NCBI RefSeq assembly: GCF_963855985.1
Contig: NC_087092.1
Coordinates: 5,022,001 to 5,086,000, forward strand
From: Ostrinia nubilalis
Lineage: Eukaryota; Arthropoda; Insecta; Lepidoptera; Crambidae
Direction of reading: 5' to 3'
Length of the DNA stretch: 64,000 bases
A program made the position numbers and the translations under genes. This document shows, piece after piece, positions 1-42,300 of the stretch. Position 1 is the first letter of the stretch. Every line of letters starts with the position of its first letter. A model generated the notes under the pieces. It saw only the letters and a program-made list of their open reading frames with translations, ran no database searches and was not told the origin of the DNA.

Positions 1-421
1 ATGATGATGATGATGAGTGTATTTTGTAAAAAAATATATAGTCTGGTGTACTGTCGACTGTACCTACGTTAACTAAAGTCAAATAGTCATGTTCCAACTT
101 GCAAAATTAAAACCGGTGCGGCTGCAAATTAGTATTCCCCCTTAGGAAAGACCTAGAAATACTTTGAGTGCTTGCAACTAGAGGTAGCATTTGAATGCTA
201 ATGGATAGTTGTTAAAGTAATCTTGTAGAAATACTTTATAACTAGTTAAGATATCGAGGGTCCCTGCAAAGTAGCTAACAAGCGTGTGACAGCACTAATA
301 AGAGGAAATAGGCAATTTATATAAAAGTGTATTTAAAATAAACCTAGGAATATTATAAAGAGAGAGTGGACTTACTAAGTACGTGTACCTAACAACTTTC
401 CCATTTCCATGAAATCTATAG

Positions 422-468
422 TGGAGCCCCTACTAAGTGTAGTACACCTACACTTAGTAGGGGCTCCA
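422..468. repeat. Perfect 21-bp hairpin
   Basis: Positions 422-442 and 448-468 are perfect reverse complements separated by 5 nt (arm begins TGGAGCCCCTACTAAG). It could be a remnant of a palindromic MITE or a small structured RNA. No promoter or flanking target duplication was recognised. Confidence 0.7.
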
Positions 469-489
469 TATATATAGATTAGTTACAAA

Positions 490-690
490 CCAAAAGACGT
501 CCACAGCTGGACTAAGTCCTATCCCAAAGATTCCCACCACAAAAACAGTCCTGCGTTTCTCGCATCCAGGTGCCAGGTTCACCTAGTGGGAGGCCTACCT
601 ATACTCCGACTTCCGGTCCGTGGTCGCCACTGAAGAGCTTTTCTATCCCAACAGCCATAACTTAAGCTACCCAGCTTACAGCATATACCT
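490..690 (-). mobile_element. Degenerate RTE-type LINE fragment
   Basis: On the minus strand this stretch resembles the 3' coding part of the RTE-like LINE common in Lepidoptera. It has the segment corresponding to 'RPPTR' (CACCTAGTGGGAGGCC on the plus strand) and the neighbouring TTCCGGTCCGTGGTCGCC block. The reading frame is broken. It is identified by remembered pattern only. Confidence 0.5.
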
Positions 691-2118
691 ATATGTGCTC
701 TGCCTAATTCTGGTAAAAAAGGGAGCAATTTCTTCAACAAAAACCTTTTTTGTGGCTTAGTTACTCGTAGTTCTTCTTACCGCATGAACTGCACACACAA
801 AATAGTCGGCTTGAGAATAAGATATCCGTAACATCAGTCGTTTAATCTCTTATTAACGTGACGATTTTAACAAACGGGGCATTGTTAGTACTGGCCTGCT
901 TCAATTATGTGACGTAATCTAGGGCTGCCAATTTTTGAAGTAAAGGACTTTAGTTAGACTAAAATACATTTATAACTGTAATTTGGACTTTTTGTGCACG
1001 CTATTGAAGGATAAATAAACTGCCTTTAATCTTGACACTAGCTTTCTGTTTGGATAATCTTAGCACGTATTAAAAAACGACACTTAAAACTCAAGCCAAT
1101 CTCAGTCTTAGATTCTAAGCTGTAATTAATTTAAATAATTCAACCATGCCTGAAACTGAATTGGGCTTGAGTAAAAATCTGTTGTAACTTGTAAGTTATT
1201 TTATTACGCGTCTCCGGCAATTTACGGGTTATTGGTAACAAATTTGGACCCATTTGTCAGGAATTCGGGATGCATCCGGTAATTACGACCGCGTCCACTT
1301 TAATCCTGTTTTGGTGCCCATAGTTCATTATAACAGAGGTGGGTTGGAACGTTGGAACAAAGTCAATTTCTTTGAACCTAAGACTGTTTATCGAGATAGC
1401 AACGTCGCGAATTCGTTGCTCTTTTGACACTCCACAGTTTTGCGTGTAATTTTCTGCTCGCTAATTTATTGTCATAGGGCTTTGTAACAACTCCCCTCTG
1501 CTACAACTCTTCTCGGACTCCCCTACGTGTTAAAAAGTACAAGCACCGGAACTGTCTGTTAATAACTACACGTATAATTAATACCTAATAGTTGACAACA
1601 ATTATATACCACCGGTCAGCGATTACCTAATTGGCAACCCTGTTATAAGTCATTAGGTGTACCCATTAATTATTTTAATCGTCGTTTACATGCGCGTGCT
1701 GTAATGCTTTCGCTGGCAATAAAATAATGTAACCATTGTTACATTCTGAGCTCTGAATGAAGCTTTATCGTGGGATGTAACAAATAGTTCGGCGAGTAAA
1801 AGGCGGTCAAGAAGTTCAGCTGTGAAATGAGAAAGGGTTCCGCATAGTATCTTATCTTGTTTTGGCAAACAGTCGTTTGGTATTAAAAGTCACAACATGG
1901 CTGGCGGTATTGCCATTGCATACAAATAATGTCGATGTTTCCCGGTAGAGTCAAGTGAAAAATGCAACTCTTGCTTGAAAGTTTGTGTATCATAGAAGTA
2001 GGTACCTATAGCAGTCAAGGGACATCGGTCAAGCAAATGTTTTTGTTGGGCAGCTTTTCTCAGATAAATATTTAGTTTATCGATTTCCATAAGAAACGGT
2101 ACTATTGCTATAAGATGC

Positions 2119-2216
2119 GTTGGATGCAGGCCGGCCGCTACCAATCGGGTGATGTGGAATCATTGGGGGCCTATGTTCAGCAGTCGACGTCCTGTGGCTG
2201 ATGTGATGATGACGAT
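2119..2216 (+). mobile_element. RTE-type LINE 3' end with GATGAT tail
   Basis: The plus strand reads GGATGCAGGCCG...GCTACCAAT, then CCTATGTTCAGCAG, then a degenerate GATGATGACG tail. Translated, this is the C-terminus 'RWMQA...ESLG.AYVQQ' typical of RTE-like reverse transcriptase ORFs in moths, followed by the trinucleotide tail. It is 5'-truncated. Confidence 0.6.
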
Positions 2217-2672
2217 TGCTATAAGGAAATGTATTCTGTGGTATCGTGTGGTTTTGGTCTTTATGTCATTTTTATCTTTTGAATACAATGGTTGCATCCG
2301 TTGAATGAAAAGCCTCCAATAGTAGGAGGTACGTCTCTCATAATTGAGGAACTCTAAAAACATTCGTACATTAATTCTATATCGGGTTACTTACGCAATG
2401 CTTAATCTATTATTTTCCATCTGACATTTTATTACCTTTTATGAACTACATAGATCTAATAATTTATTACAAGATTAGATAAAACCATTTAAGAATCCAA
2501 ACACAGTTTATAAAAGCTTCTACGACGAACTCTAGGGAGGGAAAACTTGTAGTATAGAACAAAATTTCCTCTCGTAGCTAGCCGTAGCATTTATTCAAGA
2601 TTTTACTTTCCTATGTACGTAGCTATTACTATGTATTATTCGAGATTTATGTAAGTAGGCTACCATCTACAC

Positions 2673-2916
2673 CAGTGATTCTTAACCGGTGGTCCGCGGG
2701 CCACTGGTGGTCCCTGGAGGCATTCCAAGTGGTCCACGAAGACATCGTAATAAACAAGTGACGTGACGTGATGAGTCGAGTCAACACAACGCAAACGGCG
2801 CACAGTGGGCGAGAAATCGACCTCTCCTTTCATTGGATTTTGAATAAAAATAAGTGGTCCCCGAGAAGACAGTTTGGTAAAATGGTCCCTCGTGACTTAA
2901 AGGTTAAGAACCACTG
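2673..2916. mobile_element. hAT MITE with 8-bp TSD
   Basis: The element is 244 bp. It begins CAGTGATTCTTAACCGG and ends GGTTAAGAACCACTG, so the termini are inverted repeats. It is flanked by the identical 8-bp direct repeat ATCTACAC at 2665-2672 and 2917-2924. CAGTG termini and an 8-bp target duplication are diagnostic of the hAT superfamily. There is no coding capacity. Confidence 0.88.
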
Positions 2917-2926
2917 ATCTACACGA

Positions 2927-3545
2927 TATCCTATCTCATAGAGATGGGTTATACTAGGTAAATTTGATACTAGGTGCACCTATTCCTAGTATTTATTAAT
3001 ACTCGATCCAAATACCTATTCCACCTAGTACGTAGTAATTTAGCATACTTGACGCGACTAGTGCGGACTAATCCACGTAATATGACTTTAAAATACAATT
3101 TTCTTTGAAAAGATACAACCGTAGTATGAATAATGCAATTTGAAATTGAATAATAATTGCTCCCTTCATACTTCAACAGGCTTAGGACTGTCAACTTAAA
3201 AGTTGGGGTATTTAAAAGATATCAATTTCATAAAAATATTTACATATTTTTTCTTATTTACATGAATATGGTTTGACTACGTTTGTGTGCGTTTGCTTCG
3301 TCGCGCTTAAATTTCTACGTTCGCACATAAGCTTAGCGAGAAATACTAGGTGCGCGTAATACACGTCTACGGATTACGCAATAATAACCTCTATTACTTT
3401 GACGGTAGGGTCGGAAATCGTGTAATTTATAAAATACTAGGTGGATCAAGTATTTAAGAAATTGGAATAGGTGCCGCCTAGTACTGTAAAATACCTAGTG
3501 TGTGGATCTGTTCTAGTAAATACGTCTCATCTCTACTATCTCATT
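2927..3545. repeat. Inverted-repeat element rich in ACTAGGT motifs
   Basis: The segments around 2930-3035 and 3430-3545 are imperfect reverse complements. Each carries TACTAGGTG...CCTATTCC and a TATCTCAT...AGAGATG block. Probably an old MITE. The superfamily is not assigned and the boundaries are approximate. Confidence 0.5.
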
Positions 3546-4779
3546 TGTCAACATGCCCATTGATGCGCTTAGCACATACCTAATGTATTGGAAAAATATA
3601 TGTATTTACGTGGTAGAATGTTTTTAGGTGAAATAATGTAGGAGCCACGTTTTTTAGCAATCGCAATAACGCCCAAAATATTAAACTAATTTTGCATCGA
3701 ATAAAGAACCTCCTCCTTTTTCAAAGTCGGTTAAAAAAGAAGTCGACATGTCAACTAATAACTTGTTTCATTGTTATTTTAGTAACTTAATATAAAGATG
3801 ACCTAAGTAAGTAATGGTAATATGTGTGTCTGACATCATCTAAGCAAAGTGTAACCAAAATGATGTCATATAAGGTGATATTTCAATTTTAGAGTCGTGT
3901 TTGTCTTGTCGTGGAAAATTACAAAAATCTTGATCGATAATTCAAATATGTTATGTTAAAAACAAACTTGTTGTAAATTTTCCAACTGCATTTGCTGTTA
4001 TTACAGACAAATACTTAACTGCTAGATTTACTAATTTCATATATTATTGTGTGTAATTACTCAATAAAACGCTCTACGTACGTAAATAAATTAACGTGTA
4101 CTTATCTTATCTTGTTTTGTTCCAGGTAATAACATTAATTAAAATTACATCCTACATTGGCTCGTACACCTTCTACACACTTTTAAGGGATTAAGCACCA
4201 GGTAAGTTCATGGTAATACCTAATAATGAAATAAATTATGGCGTAAGTAAATCTAGAGTAATCTAGACAAATAACTTTTAACAATATCACATGCTACGGA
4301 ATGTCTACGAACCAAGTGGAAACTTAAATCTAAACGCCTGTGGCTACGAGCAGAGCAATAAACGCTAACGTAGAATGCAGTTATTGGCTTTACAGCAGGC
4401 ACTTTCACAGTTTGTTTAAACTACTGTTGATTTCTAGAATGGATGGTTGTTAAGTTACGACTGAATTAAAGTAATTAAGAATTGTTCATTCAAATATTAT
4501 TAAACTTAAAATAGTAAACTACAACCACTGCATTTTCTGCATCCACACCGGTTGCATTGCTCTAACTGGCATAATAACTAAAATAATACCTACTTTGGTA
4601 GGTACAATAAGAACCTTAAAAATGGAAATCTAGGGGAAATAAGAATACATTATTCTTATGAAGAGAGATAGCGAGCTAAATAATCACGACTCCATTAATC
4701 TCAGCAGGCAGATTTTCCTGCTCAATTATTTATTTATTCGTCTTAGAGCCTCATTATCATCCATCAGCCTGGATTTCAC

Positions 4780-5196
4780 GGGAGCAATCTCGCGGCGCCC
4801 CGCCGTCGCGTCACGGGCGTCGCGTCGATATCGCCATGTGTCCGCGCACCCTTCGCGCATGCGTCCTGCGCGCAGTATCGACACCACGCATGTGCGCAAC
4901 CCGCGAGACCGAGGCGCCTGGCTTGCGACACACGACTCGTCTTTACGTGGCGGTGTCGCATAATTGATTGTCCATTCGATACTGACATTGAACGGCCGGT
5001 GCACGACGGCCGACCGGTCGATTACAGCCAGTTATTTGCTTACGGCTACCGGGGCAACGCGTTTCCGACGCTAATCGACACACGCCCCGATCAGCTGTCC
5101 GAGTGTCTACCTGCATCGCGACATGGCCGTGTTGTGTGCGAATCGTGGATCGATTTTGTGATGTAAATTGTGGAAGCAGTGATCTGAGTGCAAGCC
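4780..5196 (+). promoter_or_regulatory. CpG-rich promoter and 5'UTR of upstream cen first exon
   Basis: GC and CpG content rise sharply here (CGCGGCGCCCCGCCGTCGCG and similar) against the AT-rich flanks. The island ends at the 5197 start codon. This is the expected location of the promoter of the distal first exon. No TATA box or clear TCAGT initiator was identified, so the transcription start is not placed. Confidence 0.5.
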
Positions 5197-34400
<29,204 letters not shown>

Positions 34401-34551
34401 ATTATTTTATTAAATCGACCCCTCTTGTAGACAGCAAGAGACGTGATTCAAACGCCATTTGTCTTTGCCAACTGGACATAAGTACTTTAGATTAGTATGT
34501 ATTTGTGATCTGCTAGCGATACTTTTAATTTGTACCTATATTATTCAGAAT

Positions 34552-35002
34552 AATAAATTGCCATAATATTAGCAGGTATAGTTATTGTATACCGCATAAT
34601 ACAATACATATTATCTATGTATCAATCAACGAACGACAATCCATAATACAAACTTAATTATTTCACACTTCCCTCCGATTACAGTACACATATTATTTCT
34701 CAATAACAATAGAGATTGCATTTATGAACATTGTATGTCCCAGAAGGCATCAGTTGAGTACTGCAATAGCTTGATTTGGCAACAACTGAATGATTTTATT
34801 AATTAACTTCGTTCTGTCATTATTTAGTCACTATTATAATTGTATATTATGTATTTTGAATTTTAATGTGTAAATATCATTTTTTAAGTTAATTATATTT
34901 TTTTAAATTGCCATGGATATTTGCGAGTACTCAACGTTTTGTATGGAATTGTATGCTAAAATTATTTAATGCAGACAGAGAAAGGTTGAAGGTATAAATA
35001 AA
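34552..35002 (+). terminator. cen poly(A) signals
   Basis: AATAAA occurs at 34552-34557 and 34997-35002, 152 and 597 bp after the cen stop codon. Either or both could set the transcript end. Confidence 0.5.
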
Positions 35003-36333
35003 AATTTGCATCAATAACAGTCTTTCATTTCCTGCTTACGAAATGATTTTGTTTATTGGCTTAGAAAATTACAAATTGAAAGCAATACATATCGATACTA
35101 TTGTTTTGAAGTTTAATTTGATTACGAATACAATAAGAAACTAGTATTAATAAGAGAGGTCAATACACAGTTCATGGTTTGGTCATGATAAATACAGTCC
35201 TACTAAAATGCATTATGCTACGTTGAAATCAATTTCAGATACGACAGCGAGACATTTTCATAAATTGATCCAACTATCACACTTATAACCTAGCCCCAAG
35301 ATAAATAAAGCTAATATGACGGCTAGATAACAAATAAACATAAATAAATAAATTCATATAAATGCTAAAACGTCCTCGACTTCGGATCTAACGTTATTTA
35401 ACGTTCGAGCTCATCGCATTGCACCCGTCGGGATTCGAACCTACAATCCCGACTACCCAGACGTTCAATCTAGTTGCGTAACTGGTCAAAGAGACGATTT
35501 TTGAATGTCATCAATATGTTTTTGAATTCTCATATAATTTTCTCCTACGTATGCTTTTTTTGTCAAAAAATTTACTCTAAATCGTGTAAGTATTTCCTAT
35601 TCGCATTACATTCACAAACCGAATCGACGACTCCCAAACAGAACTAATAAAACGCCGCATTTATATATTACAACAATATAATTTAGGATTACTTTATACA
35701 TATAATATTAATGGTTATCATGTCCCACATTGATAAGAAGACTCTCACTGAAATTATTTGTTTTGGATAATAGTGTCATCTTACGAGCACGGGGACGTAA
35801 TACGCTCTTACTGTGGAATAAGTAAATAAATACAGACGACAGCACATCAAGCAATACTCTCATCTTGTCATTGATCCGTTTTCTTAGGTGAACGACAAAC
35901 GTGACAACACCACGCGATGCGACAACGTCAAGTATGAACAAAAGCCTACTTATCCAGAAGATATTTTACCTACGCAGGGTGTGCGTATGCCACTGGCCGC
36001 GCGCCCTTAAGTGTTACTAGAGAAATAAAGAAAGAAAAATGTTTAGAGGGCGCTAGGTTAATGACTGCACATGGATGCTACATGGGCTAGAGACGCCACG
36101 GCGTAAGAAACATGTCACAAAAAGTATTGGTCGCATTATGTCGCGGATCGTCGCTTCATGTCACGTTCCGTCGCTTACCTAAGACAACGGGTGAAATGGA
36201 TGCTATTTTGGAACGTAAATGCATAGCCTGATGTTCTGTAGCTGTACAAAATTGTTATAGATGCTATTTTCGATGTTCTGTTATACAATTTTGCCTAGTG
36301 ACAGTCTTCCCATCAATATGCGATGTGTATTGC
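35003..36333. other. Intergenic region between cen and ABCF3 3' ends
   Basis: AT-rich with no exon recognised. It contains a tRNA-like SINE fragment (35400-35490) and a diverged direct duplication around 36200-36300 (TGGATGCTATTTT... / TAGATGCTATTTT...). The ABCF3 3'UTR should occupy its right part. Confidence 0.5.
35400..35490 (-). mobile_element. tRNA-like SINE fragment
   Basis: The minus strand has CAGTTACGCAACTAGATTGA and GTAGGTTCGAATCCCGAC, the latter a good B box (GGTTCGAATCC). It is a tRNA-derived SINE head or tRNA pseudogene; no intact cloverleaf is apparent. Confidence 0.5.
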
Positions 36334-39300
36334 CTATTTGTTCTGGGCGTCCAGTAGTTCCCGCTCGACGATCTTGCGGTACTCGTCGAAGCCGCCTTCT
36401 ATGCTGGTGACGGAGCCGTTTCCGCAGATCCACAGCTCTTTGCACACCATACGGATGAGCCGCTCGTCGTGAGACACGAGAATCACTCCGCCCTGGAGAA
36501 TATTCGTGAATGAATATCTTTAACGCGCGAGCCGCTGGTTAGGTGACAATACGAATTTTGTAATTTACTATTACATTTTTGAAAACCTAACTTTCCGAAA
36601 ATCCAACTAGAGTGAAATTCGATATGCAATTCGTTGAATTTGATGAGTAATTTCAGTTTAAGTAACAATAAACAAAAAACAATGGCATGCCACTAGGTCT
36701 CAATCTCAACGCACAAAATCCTCTGGCACAAAATGTCTGACAGGTTCCCTTTTCCGTACAAACGGTACAAAATCTATGGGAGAGTCGCATATTGACAGCT
36801 CACAAAAATAATTATGTTAAATTGATAGGTGGTGTCAACGACCCTATTTATTAACTGTGACGACGTCACATGCCTGTCATCAACTGCCACACATCTCATT
36901 AACCTTTGTAACGCTATAAAAATATAGTGCAACTTACCGTATACTTATTGATCGCCTTCCCCAACGCCTCAATGGTCTCAATATCCAAGTGGTTGGTCGG
37001 CTCGTCGAGTACCAAGAAGTTGGGGTTGCCCATACACATCCTGGCGAAGGCAACCCGGGACTTCTGGCCTCCTGAGAGGCTGGCGATGGTCTGGAGCGCC
37101 AGGTCGCCGCTCACACCAAAACTGCCTAGTTGCCGCCGGTATTCTTCGATTGTTTTGCCTGGAGAAGGAAATAGGAATGTAAGTTTCTACTCTAAGTTGA
37201 AAAAGGTAAGGAAGAACTTGTACCTAATAGTTGTAGCCTAAACCTAAATTGCAAACACAGACCTGAATGTTTATAAATTTTTTTAATGAGATCTGCAACT
37301 TGGCAATCTGTGTCAACACAATAAGCCATTCAGATGAGGTATCTCGATCCTTGTCTTTTAAACAGAAGGAATTCCTATGAATCTCTTTCATCTGGTATCA
37401 CCAAATCTCACTGTAAGTGTAGGGACACTATATGCCGTTTCAATCTGGAGTGTATGATACTTCCTGTTGTTGTCTTTTTCATGTTTTTAATAAATAAAGT
37501 TATTTCGTTACATTTTGAACGCTGTTACAATAAGCGAATTGCACATTGGCATGTCAGCTTCTCTAGGACTTTGTCGAAACAAAAAGTTGTAGCTGAGGGA
37601 TAAACATTTTTATTTTTATTTTACCTGGATAGCTCCTTTGAAGTAGCTCCACAGAGTTGACGTTCATTTCGAGCTGGTCCACGTGATGCTGCGAGAAGTA
37701 GCCGAACTTGAGCCCGCGGTGCACGTTGCGAATCCCACTAGTGGGCGACAGGATGCCCATTATTATCTTGAGAAGCGTCGTCTTGCCGGCGCCGTTGTCT
37801 CCCACCTGGGAAATGTATAAAGAGTCAAAAATCATTTCGTTAAAAAAATCCATTCAATTAATGCATGTGGGATAGCTAGGAAAAAATTGTGTCTGCTTGG
37901 GGTCGCTAAGATTAATGTTGATATCAAATGCATGACTGTTTTATTATCTTAAAGGGCAAACGCAGCATACTACATATAATACTGCCGCACTTAAAAATGA
38001 CATACTTAGAAATTAGCTGTGCTGATTACCTGTGGTTAAAATCATCCATTGGCTACAGACAGAAATCATTCAAAACGTCATTCATCTTCAAACACGGATC
38101 TTACCAAATAAACTTATTATTTTAACGACGCCGCGCCGTTATAAAATGCGCCGCAAAACAGTGTACAGTTTTGTTTTAATTGAACAATATTTCGAGTGAA
38201 ATGAGTCACGCGAGCGTTTGAAGGCATTTCAATGTCGCTGATTCATTGTAAATGCTTTCTCACGGTCTACAAACCGCGGTCCCGATATTGATACGTACTC
38301 GTAAGTGTAACACCGATTAATAATCGCAGGACACGCGAGTTTATAATCGATTTATTGTCTCGGTTAAACGATTTGATTGGACTCATCGTTTTTTATCAAC
38401 TAGTGTTTTGGATGCGCGAATTAAAAGTAAAAATATAGCTGCTCTATATTTTATTATTTTGTCTATCATAAATGTACTGTCAGACGCGTGAGACCTCGAT
38501 TGCGTGAAAAACAACTTAATTCTTAATCGTTCATCATTATAAATTATAGTTCACGCAACGAACGTGTTTTTCGTCCAAATCCGTTCTGTAGTAATACTAA
38601 TACAATCATCGATCTTAATGTTCTAACAGCTTAGCTAGAACCGTAACATCGTTGCAGCGAAGATACAAAATGTAACGAATAAAAAAAGTCCTTCACTTTC
38701 AGAAAAAAAATAAGGAGAAATTTATCATTCATACTAATATTTATTATAAAGTATAAGAAGATGAATGGCTGCTTGCTACCGCTACCGCACAAAAACTACA
38801 AGCTACGACGTTTTATCGAAAACAATGCTTATAATGCGCGTATTTACAAACGATGCACAGCGTTAAATAGAGCTCTGTGATTGGTTCGTGTGTCACCCTG
38901 TGCGTCCGCGCACCTTATAGTAATGTTTGTAAATACGGGTGTTAGCTACTTCTTGAAGTCAACAAGTCAAGGAATTTTAATCATTCAATCAAATTTTTAT
39001 TCATTCATCAATTAAAAGAAAAGATCATTTATTCACCGAGACAAGGTAATACAACAAGGTAGATGTTACAATAGTTATACAGTTCAGCTTATCTCACCAG
39101 CAAGCTAGTGTGTGATTATTACATTTTTTTTATTGACCCATGCATAGTTAAAAAAAAAATCAGAACTTTCCAACTACAAACAAAGAACAGAAATTATTTG
39201 AATTACAATCTATATACAGGGTGTTAGGTAAATGGGTATATGAGCCGACACTAGCCCATGTTAACATGGGCATATAAATGGTATGGTGAAGTCAGAAAAT

Positions 39301-42300
39301 TGATATCTTCATTTTAATTATTTTAATTTTCATACAAATCGGATTTTATAAAATTTATTTTGTATGAAAATTAAAAAAAAAAAAATTATGATATCAAATT
39401 TCTGACTTCACCATACCATTTATATGCCCATGTTAATATGGGCTAGTGTCGGCTCATATACCCATTTACCTAACACCCTGTATATAAAAATGAAACCCGT
39501 TTTCCGTTGTCACGACATAACATGAAAACGGCTTGACCGATTTGGCTGATTTTTTTGTTGTAGTTTTCTAATACTCTGTACAAGGTTTTTACGGAAAAAA
39601 ATATAAAGAAAATCTCTACGCTAAGGCGGTACGAAGTTCGCCGGGTCAGCTAGTAAGTCAATAAAGATAATGTCAGTAAATATACGTCAGTTATTCGAAT
39701 ACAGTCAAAATTTATTTTAATTAATGTCAGATTCATATTAGTACCACAGAATACATACGACAAACAATAGGTATTAACCACTAGAATTTATATGTCAGAT
39801 AATCTTTTACTGAGTAAAAACAATTACTATGTACTAGTTTGTACTAGAATATTACTTACAATACATATCCTGGAGTCGAGTGTAGCGCCGAGGTTGACAT
39901 CGGTAAATATGACCTTATCCTTTGAGTAGTAAAATCCAACTTCGTTCAGCTGCAGGATCGGCGGCGACAGTGGCTCCGTCTCGGGAAACCGGAGAACCAC
40001 TTCTATCTCTTTCTCCACAGGCTTCAGTTCAGGGCTGGGAAATGAAAAAGAAAGAGTAATGTAATGTAACGTTGCGTACCGCCTGTGGTTAGGCACCGGG
40101 AATCTACTACGTAAGCCCCAGTTTCCACCAGATCAGACACATCAGATTTCATTCTGTGTAATTTCAATCAATATGAATGACATCTGATATTGGCTGTTCA
40201 AAACATTCGTCCGCCTTGGTGGAAATCGGGCCTACTACAACAAAATCAATAGAACCAAATCAGTAAGGCCTTCTGTAAAAAGTCGCAGTGCATAAAGAAA
40301 GGGCCTAAAGTTGGATACTGCACATGCATCTTTTATGTATTTGTAGAAATATACAGGTTGTCCTAAAATCTCCAGATCTATGGATCTACCTCTGGAGACA
40401 GTGTACTCTGATAATTTTGAGATGTCTTGTATAAATGAAGCGACGACAGCCGAACGGAGCAAGTGTCGGACTGGCCGACTCGTGATCCGAGGGTCGCGGG
40501 TTCGATACCCGCCGCCGCTCGACTATTGTGGTGAACCCACTCGTAACACAAGCATATTTAGCTTACCACGAGTGGATATTAGTATTTTGTATTTACAAAT
40601 TGCTAATATTCTTTAAAAAAAAAAGCGTAAATAGGTCATCTACCTCGACACGATGTTTGGGACACCCTGTACACTACAATTATGATTTTACGTGAGGTGA
40701 GACACTCACAGCTTGTCCAGCATCTTGATCTTGCTCTGCACGGAGGAGGCGCGGTTGGCGTTGTACCGGAAGCGGTCGATGAACTCCTGCGTGTGCGCGC
40801 GGTGCTGTTGTTGCGCCTCGTACTCGCGCTGTTGGTTCTTGTGTTTCTCAGTCTTCGTCTTGTGGAATTGCTCGTAGTTGCCTCTGCGAAATTAAATCAT
40901 ATTATTATTTACTAGCGGCCGCCTGCGACTTCGTACGCGTGGATCCCGTTTTACCCCCTTCATCTATCTTACGTGGTTTAGATTTTTTCATACAAACGTT
41001 TTTTCCCGCTAACTCCCGTTCCCGTGGAAATTTTGCAATATCCTGTTCTTTAAGTTTACTAAGGTACCTGCATGCCAAATTTCAAGCGTCTAACTTAAGC
41101 GGTTTAGATTTTTCATACAAAAGGATTTTCCCGCTAATTCCCGTTCCCGTGGGAGTTTTGCAATATCCTGTTGTAACTAAGCTTCAAGTTTACTAAGGTA
41201 CCTGCATGCCAAATTTCAAGCAACTAACTTAAGCGGTTTAGATTTTCCATACAAAAGGATTTTCCCTCTTCTCCTGCCCAGGAGTATGAAGAATAATTGT
41301 ACCAAGTTTCGTTATTAAAATCCGTCGAGTAGTTTTTGTTTCTATAAGGAACATACAGACAGACAGACAGACAGACAAAAATTTTACTGATTGCATTATT
41401 GGCATCAGTATCGATCACTAATCACCCCCTGATAGTTATTTTGAAAATATATTTCATGTACAGAATTGACCTCTCTACAGATTTATTATAAGTATATAGA
41501 TGTGAAGTCAAGTGGCGTTGAGTGAATGTCCAATAACTCGCAGCTCCGTTTCATTGGGCTCCGGAGGACAACGTCAGGTTTCATTGGGTAAGCCCCGCCA
41601 GAAGGGCGCCCAGAAGAGAGCCCCAGATAACCTACTGTAGCCATTGGTATGCGTAAGGAGGTAGAGTAGATATTATTCTAATGGGGTAAGTGAGGTCAAA
41701 TTAAGGAAACAGAAGTGTTAGCTTTCTAGAACAGACTTGACCAGCCCTTTAGATAAATCAACATTCCTGACAATTTTATTTCCAAAATCAGTATTTTTCA
41801 ACTCCGGCTTTTTTTCGTAGTTTTTCTAGAATTTTACTTTTTTAGGCGCTGAAGCTTCATTTAACACAGTTTTTATCTGATGATATTGTAATCATGTGAT
41901 GTGGTGCAATAACGTCAGTTCGTTATCAGAATTACAATCCTGCATAAATTTCAAATTATTTTCTATATTCTAATCTGTAACTCACCTGTACGTGTCTATC
42001 CTCTGCGTATGCAGATGCATGATATCAGTGGGCACTGTGTCCAGGAAATTCCTGTCGTGAGACACTACGAGGAGCGTGGTGGGCCAGCTCTGTAGGTAGT
42101 TCTCCAGCCAGATGATGGCTTTGATGTCCAACATGTTGGTCGGCTCGTCCAGTAGCAGCAGATCTGGTCTGGAGACAAGGTTATTATGGTTAGACTGGTT
42201 CAAGACTATCTAGAGTTAGAGTCAAGGCACTGACTGAATGTAATATCCAGTCAATGCCTAGAGGTCATCAAGTATTAGGCTGAGTTGCACAACCTAACTT

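Larger units (their letters stand above)
1..4780. other. Intergenic repeat-rich region upstream of cen
   Basis: No convincing exon was found on either strand. The window opens with (ATG)n at 1-15, the type of tail seen on RTE-type LINE 3' ends elsewhere in this window. The rest holds a short perfect hairpin, LINE fragments, a hAT MITE and an inverted-repeat element, each listed separately. Between about 3.6 and 4.78 kb I see only AT-rich sequence. The short open frames here look like chance. Confidence 0.6.

Noticed and set aside
4658..5004. Overlapping open frames on both strands at the CpG-rich patch
   Set aside because: Low stop-codon density from high GC explains them. The region is better read as promoter/5'UTR of the 5197 exon.
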